64,000 nucleotides of DNA from Triatoma infestans (GCA_011037195.1 JAAEAF010006005.1:1-64000); one strand, 5' to 3'; positions 50,353 through 62,035 are shown, numbered from the stretch's first letter. A program made the numbers and translations. The notes: generated by a model not told the origin, from the sequence alone.

Positions 50353-51570
50353 GTGCTTTATAAGGAGGGGGGATGTTCTTGCAACTTGTTTTTGGCAGGG
50401 TTCTAAGGTTAGATAAATGATTTACTCTTTTTCTTTTTTAGAACTAAATAATTAATTTTGAAAGATAGTAGAGATATTAAACTACAATTCTAACGAGATC
50501 TTGATATTATATTAGATGTTTTAATACAATATTATATTCATAAAATTTTATTAATAATAGAAACAGAATTTCCAATATATATAATAAAACAACCTCCTAC
50601 TCTTATTTATTAATAAAATGTTTTTATCAAACAATAACATTATATATATATAAAACATAGTTACATTTTAAGACATTAATGTTTAAAAAACACAAAAAAA
50701 AAAAACAATATAAAAAGTTAAATAATAAGGACAATGAAGAAATAAACAATAATATAAACATTAATAGCAGTCGATGATTTTGTTTTTTTTTTTTAATATT
50801 ATTTTGTTTTACCTGGTTTAATCGTATATAAGAATGTTTCACTAGATGATAAGAAGCTTTAAAGTATAATAAATGTTCGCAATAAAATATGTATAAATAT
50901 CATGGAGTATAGTTATAATAAAAATGTATTATATGTCCGTGCTCTATCTAAATGTTACTTTAACGAGACCATTTTTCTTTCTTCTTATCGTTATATACTA
51001 AAAATAATAACTAACACTGGGAAAAACAATTCATTTAATAATAAAGATATTTATTACCTATTTATTATTCTTAATTACATTATTATTATTTTTTTTTTTT
51101 TTAAATTTATATCCATTTATGAATCATCCTAATAATATCTTTAACTCAATAAGGAAAAAAAAAAACAACAAATATTACCTCACAAAATTTGATAAAAATC
51201 TAATTTTTATTTAATAATATAAACTTTTAAAATATTAATATTATTGTAAATTTGTTAAAAAAAATAGTTTTCATATTTTTTTAAAGGTTAAAATCGTGTT
51301 AAAAACTTTATTAATATTGTTATTTACAAATAGATAACTCATTTTTTTTTTCTTTTTTTTAATTACATAATAAGTAGATAATTCTAATAAAAAAATTAAG
51401 AAAATTAAGTTATATACCCAAAACATAACAGAGGTTTATTCCGAGTTGCCAAATCAATATTTTGATAAAATATTATAAAAATTATTTAATATTGTTTCTA
51501 TCTTTAATAAATTATGAAGTTATTGTTAAGCCTACTTACCATTTTACCCAAATATTACTTCCATTTATTA
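50353..51570. other. No gene seen; AT-rich
   Basis: Extremely AT-rich. The open frames here are compositional. Confidence 0.55.
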
Positions 51571-52102
51571 CTAGTAAGAGGAAGTATTGTAATCGTGTCA
51601 AATTTTCAGTATCGAGTTTTCACCGGAAATATCCGTTTTGAGGTTCCCTGAGTCCAAAATAGTGGTTTCGAGCAAATGAACTGTGTGTGGGTGTATGTAT
51701 GTATGTGAACAGCATAGCTCAAAATCGAAAAATCGCAGAAAGTTCAAACTTGATATTTCGTTTTAGGTATCACCATGAGATCTGACAGTACGATATCTGC
51801 CAAAACTCTTCAACCGGAAGTATACTTTATGATTTTTTTTTTTTTATTTACTTTTTTACAATTTTCTTAAAAATGGTTCCAAAAATTTTCTTTCAAACAA
51901 TATTACAAAGATCTTATAATTTTAATTTGAAACATTTATCAGGGAAAATGCATTTAAGTACATTTTTGGAGGAGAGGTGGCGTTAGATTGTTCTCTAAAG
52001 TGCTATTTCAGTTTATTACACAATTCTATGATCTAAATAATATTAATTACGAGAATTATATATGTTGTTGAAATTCCTAAAATTGAAGAAAATCAGATGA
52101 CC

Positions 52103-53525
52103 GGAAGTGCGTTTTGAGTGCAGAAATTAGGGATGACGATGTCGAACCCCCCAACCCTGATGAAATTATGGATGCCACTACTGAAATGAGAAATAACAAG
52201 GCGCCTGGAGTAGATGAGTTGCCTGCAGAGCTACTCAAAAATGGCGGGGACAAGTTTTGCAAGGTAGCAACCTAATAATATCTATCTGGGTTAATGAGAC
52301 AATGCCGCGCAGGTGGAATAAAATATAAAAAGGTCCCATACATAAAAAGGGTGATCAATTGGATTGTTCAAACTATAGAGGGATCTCCCTTCCATCATGT
52401 GCTTATAAAATCCTTTCGAATATCCTTTTTAGCCGACTAAGCGCCTATGTAAATCAAGAAATAGGAAACTATCAAGCGGGCTTCAGAAAAGGCAGATCTA
52501 CAGTCGTCCAGATCATTTTCCTCCGCATGATCATGGAAAAAGGGATGGAATTTAAAGTGCCAACACACCACCTCTTCATTGATTTTAAAAGTGCGCACGA
52601 CAGCATTGAACGTCCAAAGCTTACCAGGCAATGGACGAGATGAAAATATCCTCCATCACATTAGTCCATCATCAAATTAGTCAAAATGACAATGAAGGTG
52701 GTCACATGTGTGGTCCGTGTACAGTCTGATATGTCTCCTGAATCTGGAACAAGCAAAGGGCTGAGGCAAGGTGATGCTCTTGCCTGCCTCCTTTTTAATA
52801 TAGCCATCGAAAAATTAATCAGGGACTCTGGCATTCAGACAACGGGCACAGTATACAGCAAATCAATCCAACTGCTTGCATATGTCGACGACATAGATAT
52901 TATTGCACGATCCTGCCTCAACTGAAGACTGCCTTCCTCTCACTCCTGAAAGCAGCATCGTTAATAGGTCTCCAAATAAATGAAACCAAAACAAAATATA
53001 TGTTTGTTGGAGGTGGCCCAGGGGAGAACCTACAAATAGGTCCGTTCTGCTTTCAGAAGGTGTAGGAATTCTCCTACCTTGGCTCTCAAGTCAACTCCTC
53101 TCATGGTATTTCGCAGGAAATAAGTAAAAGGATCATGGCTGCCAACAGATGCTACTACGGCTTGGTAAAGCACATGAAAAGCAAATTAATCTCCAGGAAG
53201 TCAAAAATTATATTATATAAAACGCTCATAGGCCCAGTACTAACATATGCCTCCCAGACCTGGACTATCTCCAAAAGGGACGAAGACAATCTCCTTGTTT
53301 TCGAAAGAAAAATTTTAAGGAGAATTTTGGAGCCCTTAAGTCGGCAGACTTAAGCTGAAATGGCTGGACGGTGTGACCAACGACGCGAGGAACCTTTGGG
53401 AGTTCGCAATTGGAGAGCGGCTGCAGCTAATCGCGATTCATGGATTACGCTCACTGAGGAGGCCAGGGCCCATTAGGGTTGTAGCGCCGAATAGATAGAT
53501 AGATAGATAGATGGAAGTGCGTTTT
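52103..53525 (+). mobile_element. RTE-like non-LTR insertion with 13-bp target-site duplication
   Basis: GGAAGTGCGTTTT occurs at 52,103-52,115 and again at 53,513-53,525, flanking the foreign sequence exactly where family A should be continuous. The inserted segment begins abruptly inside the RT coding region, that is, 5'-truncated. It ends in a (GATA)n tail at 53,491-53,511, as expected of target-primed LINE insertion. Confidence 0.88.
52116..53490 (+). pseudogene. Reverse transcriptase of an RTE-like element, 5'-truncated and frameshifted
   Basis: The translation on plus gives the RT blocks in order. They are NNKAPGVDELPAELLKNGGD near 52,195-52,255; DCSNYRGISLPSCAYKILSN near 52,360-52,420; QAGFRKGRSTVVQI near 52,470; HLFIDFKSAHDSIER near 52,570; GTSKGLRQGDALACLLFNIA near 52,745-52,805; and the catalytic LAYVDDIDIIARS (YVDD in place of the usual YADD) near 52,875. 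Then come YLGSQVNSS near 53,080, MAANRCYYGLVKHMKSKL at 53,135, ILYKTLIGPVLTYASQTWTI near 53,210-53,270, FERKILRRIL near 53,300 and the tail WRAAAANRDSW..TEEARAH. Stops and frameshifts (near 52,276, 52,640, 52,923, 53,060 and 53,350) break it. The endonuclease is missing. It polymerised element cDNA in its active form. Confidence 0.85.
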
Positions 53526-53950
53526 TACTGAAAAGTATTTTCCAATGTTCTACGACATTTTTTAAAACGGCTCCAAGTATTTTCTTTAAACTAATTGTGT
53601 GAACTACACATATAAAGAGCTAAAACTTTTATTTGTAATATTTATGCGGGTAAACTCATTTAAGGGGGCTTTTGGGAGTGTATAGGGTTATGTTTGCCGC
53701 GATAGCGCTATCATAGTTGATTATACAATTCTACCAACTAAACAAAATTAATTAGAAATAAATAGATTGCCAAAATTCCGAGTTACCAGAAAATTAGTAA
53801 ACCGGATTTGCGTTTCTACTAAACAGTTTTTGCCAGTGTTTGCAACTTTCTCCATAAAATCACCGACAAATTTAATAAATTTGATGCATTAACTATAAAG
53901 TTTGTCAATTACAATTTAAAAACTTGAGTCACCAGATTTTTTTTGAAATA

Positions 53951-54705
53951 AAGGTAGAGATTTCAAAGGGAAAAATAACGACTCTATCAGAATAGAAATT
54001 AAAGTATATCAGAAGTGAAATATGTATTTAAGTTCGTCAAGCTTTGAATCAAAATGAGAGATGGATTGCATTCTTTTTCAGCATAATTAGACTCAAAATA
54101 TTGTTCCGTTGCTTCCAGTGTACTTCTCATTCGAAGAACCTGAAGATACACAATACTAAATCGAACGACTGAGGCGATAATTCTGCAACAGTTTTGTTTC
54201 TATCACTATTTGTAAAATAAATCCTATCTTTCTTTATGATCATCGACCAGTTTCGAGCGTTAGCCCATCATCATTAAATTAATGGCAAACAGCTAAGATA
54301 GTTGACTAGCATCTTTCAATGCAATCACATTTGAATGTTAGATATTGCATTGAATGGTATTGTTACTCAACCAGATCACTCAGTTATTTTCAAAACATCC
54401 TGAAGATGTGCGATGGCTAGAAAGTGATTGATGACCTAAAAATAAGGAAATCTATCGTAAGAAAGATAATCTCTGATTTCCTAACATCAGTGGATGCCCG
54501 TAAAGGGAAGTAGGTCTAGACTTTGCAATGAGTGTGAACTTCTAAACTTAGGCTGCCCGAGTGATACCACTCACGATCGATATTGCCGATTTTCCTTAGA
54601 TGATTAGCCTCTTAATCAGGGATCTTAATGTTACCAGGCCAATGATGTGAATTTACTTTTGCCACATTCACTATACATCAATATTGCTAACATTTGCTTT
54701 TACTT
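53951..54705. other. No gene seen; short repeat-like block at 54,230-54,480
   Basis: GATCATCGACCAGTTTCGAGCG and GATGTGCGATGGCTAGAAAG resemble family C-like words (CGAAACCG..CGATGACCAC) but are too diverged to call. Confidence 0.35.
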
Positions 54706-54707
54706 TC

Positions 54708-55655
54708 TCTAACTGCTGTTAGAGGAAGTATTGAGATCGTGCCAGAATTTCGAAATTGTGTATTCACAAGAAATACACTTTTTGAGGTCTCCTGAGTCAA
54801 AAAAAGTAGTTTTCAGTACATTGTGTGTGTGAGTGTGTAAGTGTGAATAGAATATCATACAAACGAAAAGTTGCAGGAAGCTCAAACTTCGTATTCCGTT
54901 TAGGTACTACCACTGCGCCAAACACGAAAATTTCGGCCAAAATCCATCAACCGGAAGTGGCACATTACTGAATTTTTATTTTTTTAATGAATGAATTTGT
55001 AATTTTCTCGAAAACAGTTTCAACGATTTTCTTTGAACACATATTAAGAGCAAAGAGCTAAAACTTTTATTTGTAACATTAAGGGCACTTTTGGAGGAGG
55101 AGCCGGGATTACGGTATTCTCTAATGTGCTATTTCAGTTTATTACACAATTCTATCATCTGGATAATATTAATTAAAATTAAATATATTGGCGAAATTCC
55201 GAGTTTGAAGAAAATCGGATGACCGGAAGCGCGCTTTATCGAAAGTAGTTTTTTAGGTTTTTGCATTTTTCTCCAAAACGGCTCCAACTTTACTATCCGT
55301 ACAAAGAGCTACAACTTTTATTAGGTAAATTCATTTAATGGCACTTTTGGAGGTGTGACGGGGTTATGGTTTCCTCTAAAGTGGTATTTCATTTCAACAA
55401 TGTGCGATACAATTCTGTCAATCAAATAATATTAATTAGAATTGTGTAAGTTCCCAAAAATTCGCAGTTTGAAGAAAATCGTTTGAGCGGAAGTGCGACT
55501 TTACTGTGAATAGGTTTTTTCAGTTTTTTGTTTTTTTTAATTTTCTCCATAGAAATGCCGACGGTATTAAACACTAATAAGAATTATTGTATGTGTGAAA
55601 GAAATTTGCCATTTCGCAGTAAGAGAAAGTCGTGTGAGTGTTTCACACCAGATTT
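54708..55655 (+). repeat. Family A repeat, full-length copy
   Basis: Length is about 948 bp. The start is TTAGAGGAAGTATTGAGATC, followed by TTCACAAGAAATACACTTTTTGAGG, a GTGTGTGAGTGTGTAAGTGTG stretch (54,821-54,841) and CGAAAAGTTGCAGGAAGCTCAAACTT. Internal units begin at about 54,955, 55,219 and 55,490, each with CGGAAG.., TTTTCTCC/GAAAAC, AAAGAGCTA.AACTTTTATT, a GGCACTTTTGGAGG block, TTCTCTAA.GTG.TATTTCA and ATAATATTAATTA. The end is CAGTAAGAGAAAGTCGTGTG plus AGTGTTTCACACCAGATTTC. It is non-coding. Confidence 0.88.
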
Positions 55656-55679
55656 CTTTTTAAAGACAGAGAATCCTTA

Positions 55680-55875
55680 ATCCTCAGAGACATTTTCCGT
55701 GATAGCCGTGACTCATGAGTTATAAACTGAATTTGCTCTGTGCAAGTCTGTATCAAACAATTTTTGACAAACGCATCCTGAAGATAGGCGAACCACCGAA
55801 ATCGATCGATGACCACAAAAAGAAGCAGGCTATCACAGAAAATGTCAGTGATGCTTTTTCCAGCTCTGCGGAACC
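55680..55875. repeat. Family C foldback-like element
   Basis: It shares with 4,150-4,355 the words ATTTTCCGTGATAGCC, TGAATTTGCTCTGTGCAAGTCT, GCATCCTGAAGATAGGCGAA, CGAAATCGATCGATGACCAC and AGCAGGCTATCACAGAAAAT. The inverted arms are shorter here. The overlapping opposite-strand open frames at 55,643-55,906 are just this repeat read both ways. Confidence 0.65.
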
Positions 55876-55909
55876 ACAACAATCGATTAATCCATCAGAT
55901 TACTAGGAA

Positions 55910-57180
55910 AAAAAATTATTAACGATGTATAACTATTAACGATGGCGGAAAGTAGAGCGATCTTTTAAGTTCTTCATTTTATTTTTAATGTTTAAAAAAT
56001 AGATATTATAGTTTCAAATCAAAAGAAATTATATTGAAAACAGAAAGTTTAGTAATATAATGTAATTTTACAAAATAACATTATTTTCAAAAAGAAAAAA
56101 AGGTGAACACCGAAAACTATAAATGAATATGTAATTTACATTAATTTAATGAGATACAGACAAACGTATGTAGCCAATCATTTGTTTTTTATTATTTTTA
56201 TGGTGAAATGTTACTTTTTTCTTAAAAAAAAAAACAAGTTGTAGAAGATGTGGCATAAGAAATAAAAATAAAAAGAAATATCTGATAGATAAGTTGGCAG
56301 TGCCAATAAGTTGGCAAGATAGTTGGGCACGATGCACCGCCAGGCAAATTGTATTCATATTTTTTATTTTTTTGGTTAAAGCTAATGGGTCTTTTATCTA
56401 CATATTAGATTTCAGTTTGTTTCAATAGAATATTTAATCAGATTAACTTACAATACTATATGTTACTATTAATATTTCTATTTACAGTATTGTATAGCTG
56501 GGTATATCTTTGGATTTATTGTAAAGAAATCTTTTTCTTTATTCAAGTTAATACGGTATATTTTATCGTTTATTTATTTATTTATTTTTTTTAAATTAGT
56601 ATTCATATTAACCACAGAGATATGTTATTGTTTTTTTTTTATTCTTTCCGTATTTCAAGTTGTTTCCACTATAATTTTCACGGGTAATTTGTTATTCATA
56701 CCAAAATAACAAATTTGGTTATTAGAGCTGTCATTCACTAATGGCAGACATTAATGTATGACACTATCTATCTGCCCACTCAATATTCAACAACAAAGAA
56801 AAATTATAGAATTTAAAAATTGATTTTCTTATTGTTTAGTGTTAAAACTTTTGTCTTTTAGTCGTATCAGTGACTGGAATTGTTAATAATATTAATAAAT
56901 AGAGCCCTACCTCCGGGCTCATTAATTTGATCTATGATACATAGATCTTTCATTCATGTTACAATTCTTAATATCCAATCAAATAACGAGAAATGCTGAT
57001 AAATATATTATGGAAAGTGGAAAACTTTTAATTATATCAGCCTTAGTGAGGTTATCGTTTTGTTTTAAGGGTTATCTACTTGGGAGTTATGCTAAAAATT
57101 ACAATACAACTTATTCTGTCGGACTAAGTGGAATGGCCACTTCTTCAAAAATCTTAGCGTCCCTGTTCTAGTCTGGCAAA
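55910..57180. other. No gene seen
   Basis: AT-rich. The open frames at 56,146-56,358 (minus) and 56,956-57,171 (plus) show no recognised domain. Confidence 0.5.
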
Positions 57181-57181
57181 G

Positions 57182-57370
57182 TTATAAACTACAGTTTCAT
57201 TAGTTGTGAACAACAACTAACAACTACAAATTTCATTACAGTTGCTTTTGTAGTTTTATTACTTTTTCGAGTTGTTGTAGTTGAAACTCGTAAGTAGTTG
57301 AGTAAAACCAATATGTATATAGTTATAGTTGTAATTAGTTATAAAACTAACAGTTAACTACTTAAAGGCT
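57182..57370. repeat. AACTAC/GTAGTT-rich repeat, left part
   Basis: Short words TAACTAC, GTAGTT and TTAGTTGT recur many times on both strands (for example AACAACTAACAACTACAAAT; CAGTTAACTACTTAAAGG). The same word set returns at 59,040-59,155, so the two are probably one region split by later insertions. Confidence 0.5.
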
Positions 57371-57792
57371 CCGTTTTTCTTTTCTTGTTTACTACATAAC
57401 TATATATTGTGTTTTACATATTTATTTCCAAGTTGATTTTTGATTGCTAAGTTTCCAACGTAATCTGATTCAAATTTGACAAAAAAATTGTATGAGATGA
57501 AAAATGTCACTTCAAGAATCACAGCATACAAGAATAGTAGTAACTCAACTACTAGTTAATATAGGTTTAGTTATGTTTAAGCTGCGAGGAATATTGAGTA
57601 CTCCACCCGAAATTAAGTTTAATGCGTATACGTAGTATAGTGCGATTGTCCATTTTTAATGTGCGTATGTATTTATTTGCTTGGAAGTATTTATTAGTAT
57701 GAGCTCATTTAAGTAAGTATTTATTGGTATGTTTATTCTGTATGAATGCGTGACGATAAGTGTAAATTGGAGTAAAATAATGTACATATTCC

Positions 57793-58521
57793 GCACTAAG
57801 GGCTTTTAGTAAGCCTTGGTGGAGTTCGAAATTAGTGGGAGAATGTAGGAGAAGGCTTATCGCTTTGGCTAGGAGGGGTAAGGTGCATCTCTATTGGATA
57901 CCCGGACATGCGGGAATAGAGGGCAATGAGAGGGCGGATCGGCTGGCCAGGGAGGGATCATCATTACCATTTTGTGGTCCTGAACCAGCCCTGGCCGTTA
58001 CAAAGACGTTTCGCGACAAACAGATTAGACTTTGGGAGACGAGAGCTTTGGAGAAACGCTGGGGGGGACACGCAGGGGTGCCTCCAATCTAAAAGATTTA
58101 TAAAGGCAAGCAAGCAGGGAATTTCGGAGTATCTCCTGTCTCTTAGTAGGACGGGTTTGAGAACCTTGGTAGGGATAGTGACTGGACACACTTGGGTGTC
58201 CAGTCACTTGTTTAACATAGGGAGGACGCGGAGTCCCATTTGTCAGAACTGTGATGACGGAGTTAGGGAAACGGTGTATCACTACTTATGTCAGTGTCCC
58301 CGTTTCGCTGGAACTAGGTTTCATATATTTGGAAGGACACCACTCTCGCAGGATTGCCTGGGCGAGTTGGAGTTTAGGGACATCTTGGGATTGTAGATTA
58401 ACCGGTAGGTTACCGGGGGAGATTAATTAAGGGGTCACGGGGGGTATCGAGGGGATAAGAGCCACATAGGCTTAGGTCCCGCGCCTTTGGGCACCCGTCT
58501 GATAACAATAATAATAATAAT
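57793..58521 (+). pseudogene. Non-LTR retroelement 3' end: RNase H and zinc finger, one frameshift
   Basis: One frame reads ALRAFSKPWWSSKLVGECRR, then LYWIPGHAGIEGNERADRLA (the RNase H His/Asp region) and CGPEPALAVTK, to about 58,085. The protein then continues in another frame: RFIKASKQGISEYLLSLSRT, RTLVGIVTGHTWVSSHLFNI and SPICQNCDDGVRETVYHYLC, then QCPRF, which is a C2-H-C zinc finger. It stops at 58,394-58,396. A short 3' UTR ends in (AAT)n at 58,507-58,521. The frame is well kept apart from one shift, so this copy is younger than the relics at 10.4 kb, with which it shares the VGECRR..GNERAD..EPALAVTK order. The element is 5'-truncated before the RNase H first catalytic Asp. Confidence 0.85.
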
Positions 58522-58845
58522 GTAAACATTAGTTTTACTTTAGGTTATGATCCTCTAGGGGTGCGAAGAATATCAAGTATGCCACCTCAAGTAGTTGTAG
58601 AATCAATATAGGTCCGATTTCATAGATGTTAGGCAAGTTCTGTTAGATTTTCTGGTTAGGTAACTAATAGTTCAACTCAATCAGTATAGTGTCCATCAGA
58701 GATAAGGTAAAAGGTGCGAAAGACCTGACATGTTGTGCACCTTTTAAATAACACAAACACACACACACCCACACATTAAACAAAAAACTACGAGTTAGTA
58801 ATTTTTCAGCCATCACTTGTAATTTTACAATCCAACTGTAACTTC
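58522..58845. other. No gene seen
   Basis: AT-rich with an ACACACACACCC run near 58,752-58,772. Confidence 0.4.
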
Positions 58846-58847
58846 AT

Positions 58848-59030
58848 TGAAGGGAAGGGATTCATAAGCTCAGTTGTAGCTTGCTGGAATCTCACGCGGA
58901 GTTTTCGAGTTCGAATCCAGCAGTGCCATCTTTGGATTTTCTCTACCTAGGTGCCTCTACAGCTCACTGTCCGGTGATGGGCAGTGGTGTCTGCTGCTAA
59001 AGAAAACCGCTTGGAGTTCAGCATAATTGC
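58848..59030 (+). repeat. tRNA-derived SINE copy
   Basis: AAGGGATTCATAAGCTCAGT (A-box-like), GAGTTCGAATCCAGCAGTGC (B-box), CTACCTAGGTGCCTCTACAG, CTCACTGTCCGGTGATGGGC and a diverged tail. It sits inside the AACTAC-rich region. Confidence 0.8.
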
Positions 59031-59035
59031 AAAAA

Positions 59036-60345
59036 AACTGCTAACTATATTTTGTAAATCGTTAGTTGCAACTACATAACTATTACGTAACTAATCGTAA
59101 CTTAATTATCACTTAAAAATATAGTTAACTACTTTTTTTTGTTAACTACTGCCCAATTCTAATAACCGGTCTGCTAAACTTCTCCACTAATTCCCCTGCA
59201 CGGTTTTCCACCGCTTACAATGTACTAGGGCCTCTCAGAGGTCCTAACTCAAAGCTAAACTCTACACCTTTTGCGCAAGAAGTACGAGTTCCATCGACAC
59301 AAAGGAACCAATACAATTACATCGGCGATATCCAAATATGATGCATCTCTAATCACGAATTTGCAATAGTATCTCTCAGAACAAAATCTACAGAAGCTGC
59401 TGTGTGAGAGTTAGAAAGAACGAAGAATAATTAGAGGGAGTTCCCGTTTCTGGAAGATCCCGGCACTAGAATAACAATACAATGCCAAATAAACCAAGAC
59501 ATACAAAACACCACGTCAAATCCCACCACGAGGGATAAATTGTGGATTTTTACCCACTTCCTCATCACTTATAAACCCGTATACAACATACATTATTTTT
59601 AAATCAATTTATTTACTTTTTATAATTATTGAGAGATCTATTTTTAATATACAACGTTATTAAAACAAAACTAAAAAGACATAGGTTAAAACAGAATTTT
59701 TGTTAAGAAATTAATCGATCCAAATTTTATTATATGAAACAAAACCCTAGTCTAATGTAATATTTAATGCATACATTAATATTTTAAATTGATATTGGCC
59801 TAAAATATGAATAGTTATTGAAATATGAAATAAATATGTGAATAATTAATATATTTTGTAATATTAGTCGTAAATATAAAATATTCATCTGATTGTTGTT
59901 GTAATACATTACAATGCAGAAAAAAAAAATATATTATTTCCAATTTATTTATCTCGTTATAAATAGAATTTATTATAGATAAATAAATCTCAGCGACTTT
60001 TCTTTTCCTCCAGCACTGCCGATCACCATAAATAAATTTCTTTGTAAAAACAAAAATTATTATCTGCCATAAGTTGACGTCAATACTGTATGTGATTCAC
60101 CTAGAACTAGATCGGAGTAACTATGATACCATGGACTTATTTTAGGACCTTCACTTGTTTGAAAAAACTGCCATTGATTATATAGGATGCGGTAATGAAG
60201 ATAAGGAGTTGCCTCAGACTCTAAATATAAAAAAACAGTTATTTTAATTGTGATTTTTGGAAGATAATGAAATAAGTTGTGTGCAAGGTTTTTTTTTTTA
60301 AAGATTTTCTTACTGTGTGTAAAAAACATTGATATAAAAATTTGT
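59036..60345. other. AACTAC-rich right part (59,040-59,155), then no gene seen
   Basis: 59,040-59,155 repeats the CTAACTA, ACTACATAACTA and GTTAACTACT words. 59,160-59,560 is less AT-rich, and one frame reads REFPFLEDPGTRITIQCQIN near 59,440-59,500, which I do not recognise. The rest is AT-rich. Confidence 0.45.
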
Positions 60346-60349
60346 CAAT

Positions 60350-60410
60350 AATAAACTAAGTAATTCGCAATTAGAGAAATTCGTGTGAGTGTTTCAGAAC
60401 AGCTTTTTTT
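60350..60410 (+). repeat. Family A terminal fragment
   Basis: GTAATTCGCAATTAGAGAAATTCGTGTGAGTGTTTCAGAACAGC followed by T8 is the family A right end, with no body attached. Confidence 0.6.
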
Positions 60411-60720
60411 TCAATTCGCATTCAACTCATTTGAAATATTTTAAACATAACTTCACTTAACATTGCTTTTCAAGTTTCTTTTAATTAATCCATTTTGGAG
60501 ATTGTGATAAAAGGAAGTTTTTTCGTACTCAAGAAACCTCAAAACATGTACTACGGCGAGGTGAAAATTTCTCGGCCTAGCCCATAGATGGCACTGCTAC
60601 AAATGAAATTACTGTTTTGTTATGTTGGCACATTTGTTTCAAAAGTAAATTCCAAACATGAGACAAATAGTTTGTTCTATACGGCTGTTTAAACTAAGCG
60701 TATTGTGTATTTTTGACAAA

Positions 60721-61683
60721 ATGAGTAAACTTGAATACCATTCCGTCATAAATACTTCATTTTGGATGGTTTATCGCCAACAGAAATTCATACATAGTTA
60801 GTGAAAGTGTATAAGGAGTCTGCACCTTCGTTATCAATAGTAAAAAGTGGGCATCTAAGTTTAAACATCGATTGGAGATGATCCACGTGAAGGACGGTCA
60901 AAAACTGTAATTACCGAAGAAAATATTATACGTGTATGAGATAGCTAAGGCTATAGATATCTCAGAAGAAAGGATACGGCCCATTTTACACGAAGAACTC
61001 AGTACGAGAAAGCTTTCTGCAAGAATGGTGCGCCATTTGTTAAATGCTGATCACAAACAAATGAGGAATCGAGTTTCTCAGCAATGTTTGTGCCGTTTTT
61101 AAGAAGAATCCAACCGATTTTCAGCGCCGCTTTGTTACGATGAATGAAACATTGGGTTTACGACTTTTCACTTGAGTAAACACAACAGTCCAAGCAGTCG
61201 GTAGAAACCGGTAGTTTTGCACCGAAGAAAGCAAACACAATTGCATTGGCTGGCATGGTTCTTCTGAAATTCCAAAGGGATTCTTTTAATTGAATACTTG
61301 CCAAAAAATTCAGACACTTAATAGGGAATACTAAGCACATATTCTGACCAGCTAGATGAAAAAATATGTGAGGAAAGGCCTAGTTTGCAAAAGAAACTTT
61401 CACCAGGGCCAATGCACCCGCCCACAAAGGCGCTTTGGCAATGGGAAAATTGAGAGATTTGAACTAAGAATTGTTGGAACATCCTCCCTATTCACCAAAT
61501 TTATCTACCTCTTACTATCATCTATTCCCAAACCTTAAGATATTCATGGCTGGAAAACGTTTTGGGTCGAATGAAGAGGTGATAGCAGCGGTAAATGGAT
61601 ATTTTGAAGACCTTCCAGAATCGCACTTCAGAGACGGTCATCCAGTTATTGGAGACGCGTTAGACAAACTGTTAAGAAACTAA
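60721..61683 (+). pseudogene. mariner transposase, inactivated
   Basis: It starts MSKLEYHSVI at 60,721 and ends with the stop at 61,681. Recognisable mariner blocks over several frames are the N-terminal HTH region; EIAKAIDISEERIRPILHEE-like sequence near 60,950; LSARMV near 61,015; SQQCLCRF near 61,080; FVTMNET near 61,133; NAPAHKGALAMGKLRDL near 61,405; and LEHPPYSPNLSTSYYHLFPN with AGKRFGSNEEVIAAVNGYFE and DLPESHFRDG to the end. All three catalytic acidic positions look lost: the VDE aspartate reads Asn, the QDN aspartate codon is removed by an indel, and the SPDL aspartate reads Asn. The copy cannot transpose. Inverted terminal repeats were not identified with confidence. Confidence 0.85.
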
Positions 61684-61799
61684 AGGGAGATTACATTGAG
61701 AAATAAATGCATTTTTAAAATAAAAAAAACTCATTTTCACTATTACACGGGGAAATTTCCAATTTGCCCATGTTGCTCAATTCCGAAAATTTAACGAGA

Positions 61800-62035
61800 T
61801 CACAGTACTTCTTACTACTGAGTAGTAAGAGAAAGCAAAAAAAAAAAAATCTGGTGTGAAACACTCACATAACTTTCTCTTGCTCCAATTCTCAAAATTA
61901 TAATTGACCAATTTTATAGTTTGTGTACGAAATTTTATGAAATTCGTCAAAAACTGAAAAAACTGTCCTGTAAAAACGCACTTCCGGTTTACTAATTTTC
62001 TTGAAACTCAGAATTTTGGCCATCTATTAGTAGGT
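61800..62035 (-). repeat. Family A repeat, 3' quarter
   Basis: In minus orientation it holds the terminal block (AAATCTGGTGTGAAACACTC, ACATAACTTTCTCTTGC near 61,845-61,880), then GAAATTCGTCAAAAACTG, GTAAAAACGCACTTCCGGTT and AATTTTCTTGAAACTCAGAA. This is the last ~235 bp of the consensus. Confidence 0.8.

Larger units (their letters stand above)
51573..53950 (+). repeat. Family A repeat, near full length, split by a retroelement
   Basis: The left part is 51,573-52,115 and the right part 53,513-53,950. It starts GTAAGAGGAAGTATTGTAAT, has the GT-rich stretch and GCATAGCTCAAAATCG, then ~270-bp internal units marked by CCGGAAGT..TTTACTGAA. Removing the insertion and one copy of the 13-bp duplication leaves about 960 bp, the same length as the 54.7-kb copy. 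The right end lacks the full terminal GTGTTTCACACC block. Confidence 0.85.

Noticed and set aside
57964..58282. Minus-strand open frames of 75 and 85 codons
   Set aside because: They are antisense to the well-recognised RNase H/zinc-finger coding sequence.
59160..59560. Possible pseudogene with REFPFLEDPGTRITIQCQIN in one frame
   Set aside because: The frame is broken by stops and I recognise no family; noted only in the gap entry.
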